Of a stretch of DNA of 64,000 nucleotides, positions 12,898 to 22,699 are shown in pieces. Origin of the DNA: Picochlorum sp. 'celeri'. Lineage: Eukaryota > Chlorophyta > Trebouxiophyceae. Below the pieces are notes generated by a model. It worked only from the letters and a program-made list of their open reading frames with translations, made no database searches and had not been told where the DNA came from. How positions within the stretch are numbered: the stretch's first letter is position 1; each line of letters begins with the position of its first letter. The DNA is taken from NCBI GenBank assembly GCA_010909725.1, contig JAACMV010000017.1, forward strand, positions 558,001-622,000, in the 5' to 3' direction. A program made the translations under genes and the position numbers.

Positions 12898-13251
12898 CTA
12901 AAAATCAGAACAGCGCCCAGCTCGTTCCCAATCTCCAAATCGAGTGGGCTCTGGTCCCTGTGGCCCACCAATCTCCTTCACCGTACCCTCTCCTGTCCTG
13001 TCTCCTTCCAAATCCGTCTCAGCTGACGTCGAGTCACCCAAAGTAGATTCCCGACGACGTTCTACAAGTTCCTCCAGCTCCATTTCTGTCTTCTGCTGAA
13101 GCTTCCTGGTGAATATGTCAACGCCATCCTGCTCCAAGGGTCCAGACGCAGCCAGCACCTGACTCTTGTTCTGGAGCGAGGCAACACCTCTCCACCATGT
13201 AGAAGGGTGTAATGGCTGCAGGAAATGCTCAAAATACCGTAACCGTATCAT
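12898..13251 (-). CDS. SDHAF4: Succinate dehydrogenase assembly factor 4
   Basis: A 117-residue protein ending in EIGGPQGPEPTRFGDWERAG followed by RCSDF, the near-invariant C-terminal signature of the SDHAF4/Sdh8 (DUF1674) family. Members bind the flavinylated SdhA subunit in the mitochondrial matrix and promote assembly of complex II. The N-terminus (MIRLRYFEHFLQPLHPSTWW) is basic and hydrophobic with no acidic residue except one Glu, consistent with a mitochondrial presequence. The start codon (13249-13251) is ATG. The poly(A) end of a LINE lies only 27 nt upstream in the same orientation, so the 5' UTR and promoter must be inside or beyond the element, unless the gene is silenced. The 3' end converges on GCP4. 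Confidence 0.9.
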   Translation of the reverse strand: MIRLRYFEHFLQPLHPSTWWRGVASLQNKSQVLAASGPLEQDGVDIFTRKLQQKTEMELEELVERRRESTLGDSTSAETDLEGDRTGEGTVKEIGGPQGPEPTRFGDWERAGRCSDF

Positions 13252-13647
13252 ATGTAGATGCTATGGAACGCATGCAATTTTTTTTTTTTGGGATATATTA
13301 CACAGGCGAAAAATATGACGAATATCATCCAAGACAATCAGGCCCCCAGGAGGAAATCCCTAAATAAAATGTTTAGAGATTTACGTAGGGATGAAAAAAA
13401 AACCTCCTGACCCAAATGCTGTCCATTGGACATACTTCTCTATAGTGCTGTTCAACGATAAGGTTGCTGGGTGTTAGAAAACAGATTTTATTGGCCATTC
13501 ATATGACGACTGCTCCAGGTTGTGAATATTTTACTCTTGGTACCACGAAACCGAACAGGAGCAGGGAGGCCATCATACTTCAGGCAAAATCTGATGTTGG
13601 ACTTCTACTGACTGTAAAATACTGTTGAGCTGAACGTACTGTCTGTT

Positions 13648-16600
13648 TTAGTGGCTGTTGCTGAGGATGTTATTTCTGGTGAGAGTCCAGACCAATGGTT
13701 TCTGAATCTTCCATCGATGTGTGGTAGATTGCCATTTTAGAAAGGGCAAATCTTGCTTGTTGTTGGACCGTGGTGGGAGCTGAGATTTTCTGTGTTGCAG
13801 CGTTTCCCAGAAGTATTGCTCTGCTGTTTGACTGGCTTTTCTGACGATCTCCTGTGGGTGTTGTCGCTGTTCTCTGGTACTGTGATGTAGCATCCTATAA
13901 GCCGTTTTGCGTCCCACATCCAACGCATTGATTGTGAGAATACTGATCACTGTCCATATATGTGGGTCAATATCTTTGGGAGTTGTATTGCTCCATATGT
14001 TATGAACAAGAAGCTGGAAGTGGCTGTTGATGTCTTCATACAAAATGCCCGGTTTGAGAAGGCTATAAACATGCTTGGCAATTGGACAATCTCTGGCACA
14101 ATGTTCCATTGAGGCCTGTGCATGACCACAGGCACAAGCTTTGAGCCTCTCTTCTGGGATATGGCTTACTAGAAGCCCACCTGAGTTTATATGCCAGATA
14201 ATCTCTTTCCAAGGGTTGGGTACTTTCGCTCGCCACCATTTTCTGAGGTTGCCGAGCATGGTACCCAACATTGGTTTAATCTCACTGAGTTTGTGTATCC
14301 AATTGCGCTGTGTGTCAATATTCTGTCTCCATGTTTCTGGGTCTGCTGAGTTTAAGATCAGAAGGTTTGTGCCCGCTTTTACTGTATATTTCTGGATTGG
14401 CATTTTGTCGCCCTTGTAATTATACCAGCAGAAGTTCCAGTGTTGTATGGCCGTTGGGTTGCTGAATACCGTATTAATAAGAGAGTTAAAGGAAACTGCA
14501 TTAGCTTCTTCATATTCCATCATTGCTGGATGGACCCCTGGAAGATCACATGGTTGAGTGAGGAGTTGAAGCGCCATAACTTTGTGTTCTCTGGTTGTCT
14601 GTTTGTAGTACGCCGTTGCATTCCAGATGAGGGTGGACCATATGGTGGTGGTGCCCAGGGTTAGAAGTCTAATAAGCCATTTATATTGTCGCGCTTTAAT
14701 ATGTTTCTGAAAGGGGAGCATGCCCAGTCCTCCGAGGTCAGCCCTAGTTTGTATTCCTTCAGTTTTCCAACAACGAGCATCAGGTGGGAGAAGTTGTTTG
14801 GCCAGCTTGGTTATACCTTCAATAATGGAGGGTGGAGTATGGATGAACTCTGCAGCATAAAGTAGTTTGGAGGTGACAAATTTGTTGAATAGGTCCATTT
14901 TTGCAAAGATGGAGAGTCCTGTCATACGCTTGATTTTATCCGTGAGCTTCTGTAGTTGTCTCATTTTAGTTTGCCACTGGTATGTTGGTGGATCAATGCC
15001 ACTATGGAGAGTTATCCCAAGTATCTTCGCCTGGTCTGTGACTGTAAATTCATCGATCTGTTGCAGGGTTTGCAGTCGGTTTGTCATGCCTATTGGCAGG
15101 AGTTTGGTTTTCGCCTTGTTCAAATGTTGGCCTGTTGCCTCTGCAAATCGTGTCATAACTGTCCGGAATAATGGGACCTGATCTTCTTCAATGATGAGTT
15201 TGCTATCATCTGCGAACTGGAATAAGCATATCTTCATATCTGTAGCATCTAAGTCAGGGGTAGTCTGTAGTGGGCACTGCACTGTTATTCCTAATTTAGA
15301 TTTCTGAATCAAGCGAGCAAGGATATATCCGATTAGTAAGTAGAGAGTTGGGGAAGCAGGGCATCCCTGTCGAAGTCCTGCAAGAAAAGATCTGTAGTCT
15401 GAGAAGCAGTGGTTTGCATAGACTCGGCTCTTTGTGTCTGTCAGCATTACTTCAATCCATCCAATCATATATTCAGGCATCTGTAGCTTGCGGCATATCT
15501 GAAATAAAAAGTGCCTGTCGATGGTGTCATAGGCTTTACGAAAGTCACAGAGGGCAATTAAGGCTTCTCTGTTTTCCTGGTGGAGGAGGTAGGGAATTGT
15601 TTGAACTGCCCAGATGTTTTCTGCTGCTTGTCTGCCTGGAAGGAATGCTGTCTGTGTTGGGGGAATCAAATGCTGGAGACTCAATGTCATTCGTTCTTTA
15701 AGAATGAACCCAAATATTCTGTAGTCCACGTTTAGCAAGGTGATAGGTCTATAGTTTGCTGGGTCAGTAATATTTCCTCCCTTTTCGATTGCTCTAATGG
15801 TACCATTATGGAAGTTGGCTGGTAGTTCTCTTCTTTGTATGATCGCTGAGAATAGTGTAGCCAGGATTGGGCACATCCATTTACTGAACTTTCTGTAGTG
15901 AACAATTTGAAGACCATCATCTCCTGGGCTAGAGTTACGCATTTGCCTGAGTGCTTTGGAGACTTCTTGGGGGGTAATCTCTGATGAGGGATTACTGAAT
16001 CTTGGAAATATAGTTTCATCGTCTGCAGTGATGAGATGTAACATGTCAAATTGAGCTGCTGCAGTTGTGTCTGGCATCTGGGATACATCTGCTATTGTAT
16101 TGACTAAGCAGTTTGCTATCGTCTTGGGGCTATTATACGTGTAGTTTGATTTTGGGTCCTTCAGTGCTCCAATGAAGTTTTTGCTTTTTGGCTTCTGCAA
16201 TAACTGATAAGATAAGATATCCATTGAATCATTCGGGATGCAGCTGTGGGAATCTAAGCGGTTTGCCTGTTGACCTTGAGATAACCTTCGTTTGCAGTCT
16301 TTAATATGTCTGTCGATTCCTTGATGTGTAGCGTGCTCCAGGTCCCTTTTTAGTATATCCAATGCTTTATGAGATGCTTGGTTCCAGATTTTGCCCAATT
16401 CCTTCTTGATATGTGGATAGTGTTTCAGTATTCTGCTGTAGCGGTCAGATTCGTCCATGTGGGTATCCAACCATATTCCGTCTTGAAATCTTGTGAGAAA
16501 CCTATGGAATTGGTTTCGTGCTTCTTCCATTGTGTCGTGATGGCATTTGGCAGCAGTTTTGATCCTTCTCATATAGACTTTTTTGTGCTCATTGGTGGAG

Positions 16601-17418
16601 GTTGCAGGGGTTGGTGTTTTGCTCACCACACTCATTATAACAGGCTTATGATCAGATGTCAGTCCATAGCTATGTATTTCTATCGTCTTGATAGGCTGTA
16701 TGATATAACGGTCTATATCTGGAGATATGTAGTATCTGTCCAGTCTACTGTGTATGGTGCCGGCTGGAGTACCATGATGTTGTGTGTATCTGCCTCTCTG
16801 GCGGAGTGTCTCTTGTTGACATTCCTGAATGGTGTTACCCATCATTTGTTGCCAATATTTGATTAGATACTGTTCCTGTTTGTTGTTGGTTCTCCTCTTC
16901 GATGTAGTATCGAGGCATTGGTCCTCAATAAAGTTCCAGTCTCCTGCATATATAATGCCTGTGTTAGCATGTATGTTAGCCTTTATTTGAGTGATCAAGG
17001 TAGTGCTGATGGACCAATGATCTGGCGTAGAGGTTGTTGGCATATACACATTTCCTATTCGCAATTTATGGCCTGCCCATTCAATGTTGAAGGTTATCAT
17101 TCGTCCTGTTCCTTGCTTTTTGATAGTATGCGGATGTATGTGAATTGGTGCTCTACCGGTACGGTTTGTACGAATCCAAATCGCTATTCCTCTGGCTTTA
17201 GAGTGGTGATGGTCATTATGCCATACAGTGGTCCATTCAGCTTCAACAGTATTCTCTAGTATTGCTGTAAAGTTCTGTTCGTCTGTGTTTCCTTTGAGAT
17301 GTGTTTCCTGGATTAGGGCAATATCAATCTTGTGATCCTGTAATACTTTCATTAGAGCGCTGTACTTGGTGGGCGTTAATCCCCGTATATTGAAGGTCAT
17401 TAGGTTCAAGCTATTCAT
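13648..17418 (-). CDS. LINE ORF2: AP endonuclease and reverse transcriptase
   Basis: A 1,256-residue protein that would nick the target and copy the element RNA by target-primed reverse transcription. The endonuclease domain occupies about residues 1-265, with NLMTFNIRGL, IQETHLKG, AGDWNF and TSDHKPV marking the metal-binding and catalytic positions. The reverse transcriptase spans about 490-790, with NYRPITLLNVDYRIF, LCDFRKAYDT near 623, GLRQGCPASP, and the catalytic FADD near 734. A Cys/His knuckle (ACACGHAQASMEHCARDC, near 1093) matches the zf-RVT motif common in plant and algal LINEs. No RNase H motif was seen. Translation begins at the ATG at 17416-17418, two nucleotides after the ORF1 stop, which suggests termination-reinitiation. 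No internal stops are present. Confidence 0.95.
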   Translation of the reverse strand: MNSLNLMTFNIRGLTPTKYSALMKVLQDHKIDIALIQETHLKGNTDEQNFTAILENTVEAEWTTVWHNDHHHSKARGIAIWIRTNRTGRAPIHIHPHTIKKQGTGRMITFNIEWAGHKLRIGNVYMPTTSTPDHWSISTTLITQIKANIHANTGIIYAGDWNFIEDQCLDTTSKRRTNNKQEQYLIKYWQQMMGNTIQECQQETLRQRGRYTQHHGTPAGTIHSRLDRYYISPDIDRYIIQPIKTIEIHSYGLTSDHKPVIMSVVSKTPTPATSTNEHKKVYMRRIKTAAKCHHDTMEEARNQFHRFLTRFQDGIWLDTHMDESDRYSRILKHYPHIKKELGKIWNQASHKALDILKRDLEHATHQGIDRHIKDCKRRLSQGQQANRLDSHSCIPNDSMDILSYQLLQKPKSKNFIGALKDPKSNYTYNSPKTIANCLVNTIADVSQMPDTTAAAQFDMLHLITADDETIFPRFSNPSSEITPQEVSKALRQMRNSSPGDDGLQIVHYRKFSKWMCPILATLFSAIIQRRELPANFHNGTIRAIEKGGNITDPANYRPITLLNVDYRIFGFILKERMTLSLQHLIPPTQTAFLPGRQAAENIWAVQTIPYLLHQENREALIALCDFRKAYDTIDRHFLFQICRKLQMPEYMIGWIEVMLTDTKSRVYANHCFSDYRSFLAGLRQGCPASPTLYLLIGYILARLIQKSKLGITVQCPLQTTPDLDATDMKICLFQFADDSKLIIEEDQVPLFRTVMTRFAEATGQHLNKAKTKLLPIGMTNRLQTLQQIDEFTVTDQAKILGITLHSGIDPPTYQWQTKMRQLQKLTDKIKRMTGLSIFAKMDLFNKFVTSKLLYAAEFIHTPPSIIEGITKLAKQLLPPDARCWKTEGIQTRADLGGLGMLPFQKHIKARQYKWLIRLLTLGTTTIWSTLIWNATAYYKQTTREHKVMALQLLTQPCDLPGVHPAMMEYEEANAVSFNSLINTVFSNPTAIQHWNFCWYNYKGDKMPIQKYTVKAGTNLLILNSADPETWRQNIDTQRNWIHKLSEIKPMLGTMLGNLRKWWRAKVPNPWKEIIWHINSGGLLVSHIPEERLKACACGHAQASMEHCARDCPIAKHVYSLLKPGILYEDINSHFQLLVHNIWSNTTPKDIDPHIWTVISILTINALDVGRKTAYRMLHHSTREQRQHPQEIVRKASQTAEQYFWETLQHRKSQLPPRSNNKQDLPFLKWQSTTHRWKIQKPLVWTLTRNNILSNSH

Positions 17419-17420
17419 GA

Positions 17421-18749
17421 TTATTGGTCCATTTGTGTTGCGTCCTGGGGGTCATCCAGGCGCTCTTCTAACCTCCGCCGAGGGGAGCCTCGGGACTTAG
17501 CATCTGTCGTGAAGGGAGGCTGTTGGCTGTTGTTCTGTGTTTCCTCTTGGAGTTCCTGTGTTGGGGGCACTGCAGTCTGTTGTATTGGACCCTCCTCATC
17601 AAGTAGCATAGGCCCCTCTCCCTCATCCGTAGGTTGGGGTTCCTTAGGTATTGTATCCTGTTGTCGTTTCTTCGTTGTGGCGGACTTCTGTTTCTTGTTT
17701 GTCTGGTTAATTGGTTCCTGCTCCGTTGCTGTTTGAGTTGTGTTGGATGGTTCTGTTGTGGTGATCATCTCCTGGTTATCCTTGTTCTGGTTATCTGTCT
17801 TCTTCTGAGTAGTTGGTTGTTGGTTCTGTGTTCCTGTGTTCTGTTCTTCCTGCTGCTCTTGTGTTGTCTTGGCAGCTTGTTCCAGATCGGTCAAATCATC
17901 ATTTTGAATCTCATTTGTTTCCAACATGGTTGCATACTGTACCTCTCTAACAGGGTAGTGGGTTAGGGATGGTACTGTATCAAGTGGGACGTGTGTGCGT
18001 CTTGGTCTGAGAGGTTTCCACAACAAAGGCGTTAGGTTTGAATTTCCTGGGATCGGCAAGGTTGCAGACTTCCCTGGCTGCGAGTCCACATATTCCACAA
18101 TCAGTTGGGTTGCATTTAGGAATTCTGGCGATTCCCCCTCGTTACTGGTATATCCTCGTGGTGAAATGGTTAAGAGCTCCGCTTCTTTAGAAATGATTCC
18201 CTTCTTGGCCAATTCCTCCATGATGCGGGGAACATATTTGTTGTATAGTTCCGGGTACAGCGTTGGGATCCCATAAAGGATTGCTTGGTGGTTCCTTCTG
18301 TGTGATGTATACTGCACTGTTGTAGGAAACTGGCTGTTCTCATGTTCGAAAGTCATCCAACTGGCATCCTGAACAATGGTTTTGAGATGCGGGAGAAGGT
18401 CCCGTGTTGTCCACATATTCCAGAAAATCCTCAGTGTCTTGGTTTTAGAGGCATAGTGGTGTCCCAGCCCTCCCTCTTCATACATACTGTTGTATGGGTT
18501 ATCCACGTTATCAGCAAATAAGAGTTGACTGTCATAACTGTTCCATCTTTGTGCAAGGTGCGCTGTGAGGGATCGGTAGACCTGAAACTTCAAGTTTTGA
18601 ATATACGATGGTTCCGGTTCACCGTCATCGCACTGCATGGTAGTAGTGAAAGTGACTCTGGTTGGTTGAGCCTTCTTTTCTACTTCCTGTAGATCCGACA
18701 GATAATTTGCCAGGGCGGTCACGCTCCCGGAGGCTATCTCGGTAGCCAT
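17421..18749 (-). CDS. LINE ORF1: putative RNA-binding/structural protein
   Basis: A 442-residue ORF directly preceding the reverse transcriptase ORF. The ATG used here (18747-18749, MATEIASG) is the first in frame. The N-terminal two thirds is a mixed, folded-looking region without a motif I can name. The last ~150 residues are low-complexity and rich in Gln, Thr, Asn and Glu (runs such as KTTQEQQEEQNTGTQNQQPT), ending in a basic RRRLEERL stretch. LINE ORF1 proteins usually coat the element RNA and form particles. The assignment here rests on position, not on domain recognition; no CCHC zinc knuckle is visible. Confidence 0.8.
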   Translation of the reverse strand: MATEIASGSVTALANYLSDLQEVEKKAQPTRVTFTTTMQCDDGEPEPSYIQNLKFQVYRSLTAHLAQRWNSYDSQLLFADNVDNPYNSMYEEGGLGHHYASKTKTLRIFWNMWTTRDLLPHLKTIVQDASWMTFEHENSQFPTTVQYTSHRRNHQAILYGIPTLYPELYNKYVPRIMEELAKKGIISKEAELLTISPRGYTSNEGESPEFLNATQLIVEYVDSQPGKSATLPIPGNSNLTPLLWKPLRPRRTHVPLDTVPSLTHYPVREVQYATMLETNEIQNDDLTDLEQAAKTTQEQQEEQNTGTQNQQPTTQKKTDNQNKDNQEMITTTEPSNTTQTATEQEPINQTNKKQKSATTKKRQQDTIPKEPQPTDEGEGPMLLDEEGPIQQTAVPPTQELQEETQNNSQQPPFTTDAKSRGSPRRRLEERLDDPQDATQMDQ

Positions 18750-18800
18750 GGTTGTTTTCAAAATCGCCTCTAAGACGATGTGCTCGTTATGTTCAGAAAC

Positions 18801-18950
18801 ACTACGATCTCAATGTAGTTTGAGCTTATCTAGTTATTATATATATAATATATTATATCGGAGTAATACTAAATAATATTTTTTTTTTTTTTTATTTTTT
18901 ATTACATAATTCAATATTTTGTATGCACACTATCGTTGATTGCCACAGGA
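18801..18950. other. AT-rich tract upstream of the LINE 5' end
   Basis: Contains a TATATATAATATATTATAT tract (about 18839-18858) and a long T run (about 18869-18884, continuing as ATTTTTTATT). On the minus strand the T run reads as a poly(A) tract, so it could be the tail of an older insertion or a T-rich target. No gene seen. Confidence 0.4.
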
Positions 18951-19545
18951 ATGTATGCTGTGAATCCCTTGGCATTTAGGGGGAAAGCCGCGAAGGTTTT
19001 TTTTATTTTTATTACGACAAGTCAGCGTTTGGATATCGTAATCATTCGGTCAGGAGATCACGTTGATCGACAGGAAATTCAGACAGGATTCGTCGTGGTT
19101 TCAAGTTCAAATGAATTTCCACATACAAGCGCATTGGTGTCTACTACTGCTATAGTATTGAACAAAATAAAGAATGATGTTGCTCAAGACGTGCAATGCG
19201 ATTCGGTGCCCATCAAACCAAGGTACATGCTCGAGTGGCCAACTGGTCCACACAAGGTCTCTGCAGCAAGGCCTCAGTCACCTCCATCTGTGTACCAGAC
19301 AGGACCCCAAGCATAGCACACTGGTGTGTCGGAGTGGGATAGAGGGGTTCCTTGTTGTAGCTCACGAGGCAGAGTTTGCACCACGGGTTGATTCTAATGT
19401 GGTTGTTGCAGCAGTGGTGGCATCCATCCCTCCTATTGTGTATTGGGCACAGGTTGTGCTTCGGGAGAGGAATAGGATTGAACGACGGGAGAAAGAACAG
19501 ATGGAGAAGGATGAGTTGAAGAAGAAATTGTTCGGCGACAGATAA
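18951..19545 (+). CDS. Hypothetical protein with C-terminal membrane segment (possible intron)
   Basis: The clearest coding signal is the C-terminus: a hydrophobic segment (VVVAAVVASIPPIVYWAQVV) followed by a highly charged tail (RERNRIERREKEQMEKDE...KKLFGDR) ending in TAA at 19543-19545. A candidate GT-AG intron at 19223-19298 (76 nt, donor AAG/gtacat, acceptor accag/A) fuses the frame starting at the ATG at 18951 to this C-terminal frame without a stop. The size matches other introns in the window. The N-terminal half is less protein-like and a second intron may exist after codon 15, where a T-rich tract begins. I do not recognise a family; an organellar single-pass membrane protein is a guess. 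Gene structure is tentative. Confidence 0.4.
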
Positions 19546-19621
19546 ATACTACATCATGTTACAGACACACTGTTGTGGAGACAGTTGTGGTTTCTTGTAC
19601 TGCATACTACCAGTTCTGCTG

Positions 19622-20305
19622 CTATTCCTTCGCAGATCTATCCACGGTGAGAAGAAGTCTGACGATATCATGGTGGCCTTTACGTGTGGCAATAGACACA
19701 GGGGTATTTCCGTTGGAGTTGGGTCTGTTGGTGTCGGCATCATGTGCTATCAATTCCTGCACAATTTCATAATGGCCGTACGCGGCAGCACAGAATATAG
19801 GTGTCGCACCATATTTCTGAGCAATATTGACTGATGCATGTGCCGAAAGAAGAGCGCGAACAATCCCCAGGTGACCATATGAGGCAGCTGCTATTAGAGC
19901 AGTCTCTCCATATGCATTTGTTGCATCTACATCGCATGCAGGATGTTCGAGCAGAACTGATACTACATCAGTATAACCACGATGTGATGCTGTTATTAAT
20001 GGTGTCGTTCGATCGCTACACGTGCTGAACAGCTGTACATGAGCACCGTGATCTATAAGGTACCTCACAATGCGAGCATGCCCCTTGCTCGCTGCCCAAA
20101 ACAAAGCCGTGCGGCCATACGTGCACGTTTGATTTACATCGCCTCCTTTGGATACAAGTAACTCTACTGTATGTAGGTGACCAGCAGACGCAGCTGCCAT
20201 GAGGCACGTGTGACCCTCAGGATCTTCTGTGACGTTTGGGTCACCACCTTGTTCTAGGAGAACTAGCAAACTGTCGTTGTCGCCGGCTTTCGAGAGAGAA
20301 AGCAT
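19622..20305 (-). CDS. Ankyrin-repeat protein
   Basis: A 227-residue protein made almost wholly of about six ankyrin repeats, which fold into a protein-binding solenoid. Repeat cores are visible as EGHTCLMAAASAGHLHTVEL, YGRTALFWAASKGHARIVRY, YGETALIAAASYGHLGIVRA, YGATPIFCAAAYGHYEIVQE and NGNTPVSIATRKGHHDIVRL. A degenerate first repeat starts at LSLSKAGDNDSLLVLLEQG. The ATG at 20303-20305 is the first in frame and fits a start at the first repeat helix. No other domain, signal peptide or membrane segment is seen, so the partner and pathway cannot be inferred. It is a stand-alone gene lying between two unrelated genes. Confidence 0.85.
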   Translation of the reverse strand: MLSLSKAGDNDSLLVLLEQGGDPNVTEDPEGHTCLMAAASAGHLHTVELLVSKGGDVNQTCTYGRTALFWAASKGHARIVRYLIDHGAHVQLFSTCSDRTTPLITASHRGYTDVVSVLLEHPACDVDATNAYGETALIAAASYGHLGIVRALLSAHASVNIAQKYGATPIFCAAAYGHYEIVQELIAHDADTNRPNSNGNTPVSIATRKGHHDIVRLLLTVDRSAKE

Positions 20306-20387
20306 CGATATTTCACATTTTATACATTTAGATATTAATTGATTGTAATCAGGGAAGAAAAATAATGATTTCAATTTCAGCCCCTTA

Positions 20388-20460
20388 CGGTGGCCAAGGT
20401 AGTACTAATACGTTTGTACTTGCCAAGGCTTGCCATGGCAACTTGGCCAAGTAGTACATA
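20388..20460. repeat. Short interleaved direct and inverted repeats
   Basis: Contains two near-copies of GGCCAAG(G)TAGTAC and a dyad around TTGCCATGGCAA, about 90-150 nt upstream of the ankyrin-gene ATG. It may be a promoter element or the scar of a small inverted-repeat insertion. Confidence 0.4.
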
Positions 20461-20591
20461 CAAATATATGCAATCGATGTTTACAAAGTCACCAATTCTG
20501 ATGTAGATGCAGTAAGATATTGTGTGTTGAATGAAATCGCTTCTTCTTTATTGAACTCATGTACACAGGTCTTTCTCTTGAATACACGAGG

Positions 20592-22699
20592 TTAATTGAG
20601 ATCTTGTCTGTTTTCAAGTGCTGCACTGCGCTGGCGCAGGTAGTCCTTGTATTGTATAATGTCTCCATCCCATTTGGTGACTGTTCCATCAGCCACAGTC
20701 CAAATTTCGTTTGCAACCTGAGAAATGAGTCGGAAATCGTGCGATACGAGCACTAATCCACCATCCCAATCATTAATGGCCTCTGCCAAAGAATCAATCG
20801 TCTCCATATCAAGATGATTCGTAGGCTCATCCAGTAGCAACATATGAGGGCGTCTGTATCCTAGCCATGCGAAAACAACACGGGATTTCAGACCATCAGA
20901 CAATTTTCTCATCGCCATTGTCTGGTTCTTTCCTGTGATTCCGAATTTACCGATTGCTGCTCTCATCTTCTCCTCTCCAATGTCTTGTCCATATTCTTCC
21001 GTCATGTACTGAAGAGGGGACTTGTCCAACGGTAAAAGTTCGGTCAAATGCTGATGATACTGTCCAATCTTGAGGTGATTGTGCCTTTTTACCATACCAT
21101 CAAGTGGTTCTAAATCTCCAGTCATCAATTTCAGGAGTGTTGATTTTCCTGCTCCATTTGGTCCAACAATAGCAACGCGGGAATCCAAATCTACTCCCAG
21201 ATCCACATTGGAGTACAGGATTTTGTCCTTGGAGTATCCAAATGTGACTTCTGTGAATTGAAGAACGGGCGGCGGTAATTTGCCAACATTCTCAAAGGAG
21301 AACTTGACAACCTTTTCAGTCTCCACCTTCTCTGTAAGGCCATCTCGAACCATCTTGGCCAACACCTTTTCTTTTGACTGTGCCTGTCGCGCAAGCTTGG
21401 CACTTCCGTGACCGAACCGGGCAATGTACTCCTTCATATTGGCAATCTGCTCTTGCTCCCATCTGTACTTCTTCATCTGATTCTCCTCCAGTTCCTGTCT
21501 GGTTCTCACATACGTATCATAATTACCTACACAATACCATCAAATATATATACTCATTGGAATATTCATACACCACCTCTGAACAATACATACACAAGAG
21601 CAACCAGAGAGCGGCTCATGGGTCAGAAGCCAAGCGTTCAAGCAAAAGTTTTTTCAGCAGGTGCAGCACACGGTTGATCCGCCGCGTACTACTCAAAGAA
21701 AAAATTGCATCACCCCCAGAACCATCCTCTGTACAACATGTAATACGAGTGCACACGCAACAAACATACCTGAATAGTAGTTGAGCTTCTTCTGATGCAT
21801 GTGGATAATATTTGTACACACACCATTCAAGAAATCCTGTGAATGGGATACCAGCAACAAAATACGTTTCCATTTCTTCAGCGTATCCTCCAACCACACG
21901 CATGCTTCCAAATCCAAATGATTTGTCGGCTCATCCAAAATCAAAAATGTTGGCTCCACAAACAATGCACGAGCCAAGGAAATTCGCATTCTCCATCCAC
22001 CAGAGAAATCCCTCGTCTTCTTTGCTTGCATTTCTTTATCAAATCCAAGACCATGCAGAATAGAAGCAGCTCGAACCTCAGCCATATCACTTTCTAAAGC
22101 ATCCAAGCGCTCATAAATATCCTCCATTCGAGCCTCCACTTCTGGTCCTTCCTTATCCATCAAATACTCCGCCTCCTTCTCCAACTTGGTCCTTTCCGCA
22201 TCTACAGACATCACCGCCTCCAACGCAGTCATATCAGATGCCGCAATTTCCCTATCCAAAAAGTAAATATCAATATGTTCCGGAATATCCACTTCCCTTG
22301 CCCCCAATGCCTTCAACAGTGTCGACTTTCCACAGCCATTAGGCCCCAATAATCCATACCGCCTTCCATAATTTAATTCAAGCTTTGTATCTTGCAACAG
22401 TTCATGCCCGTGGAACAACAATGTGAACGACTCAAAGTGTATATCACGAGACTGAGGATGACTCGTCAGAACTCCAGTCGTAGAACGATCATTCAGCCCC
22501 AACTCCTCCTCCACCTCGACAGCCAAGCCATTAACATCATTTGTAGATCCATTTAAGGAACTACCCTTGCTCTTTGATGGCTTGACCTTACCTTTCTTCT
22601 CCTTCTTCTCCAAACGCTTCTTCTTGGAATCACTCACCCTGCACACATAGAGACAATGCATCACCTCCATGCTTTGTATATCATTTAAAAATACACCAT
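20592..22699 (-). CDS. ABCF1: ABC-F ATPase (GCN20-type), 3 exons
   Basis: A soluble twin ABC-ATPase of the ABC-F/GCN20 group, whose members act on the ribosome in translation and stress signalling and lack membrane domains. Exons are 22695-22699, 21770-22638 and 20592-21526, totalling 1,809 nt (602 residues). The first cassette has [24 protein letters not shown] and [11 protein letters not shown]; the second has [20 protein letters not shown] and [11 protein letters not shown]. The junction across the 243-nt intron gives [20 protein letters not shown], the expected linker. Exon 1 is only ATGGT; it is inferred because it gives [18 protein letters not shown], like plant ABCF1 (MVSD...KKK), uses a GT-AG intron of 56 nt, and makes the total divisible by three. 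A lysine-rich N-terminus follows. Confidence 0.93.

Larger units (their letters stand above)
13278..18800 (-). mobile_element. Full-length non-LTR (LINE) retrotransposon
   Basis: A two-ORF LINE on the minus strand. The 3' end is marked by a run of twelve T on the plus strand (13278-13289), read as the poly(A) tail, preceded by a 3' UTR of about 360 nt. ORF2 is 13648-17418 and ORF1 17421-18749. The 5' boundary is placed only approximately. I looked for a target-site duplication on both sides and found none I trust. Both ORFs are intact, which suggests a recent insertion. The apurinic endonuclease plus reverse transcriptase and C-terminal CCHC-like knuckle, without a visible RNase H, suggest an L1-like clade. 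Confidence 0.93.

Noticed and set aside
21616..21903. Minus-strand ORF within the ABC-F gene
   Set aside because: It covers the 243-nt intron (21527-21769) and overlaps exon sequence in another frame.
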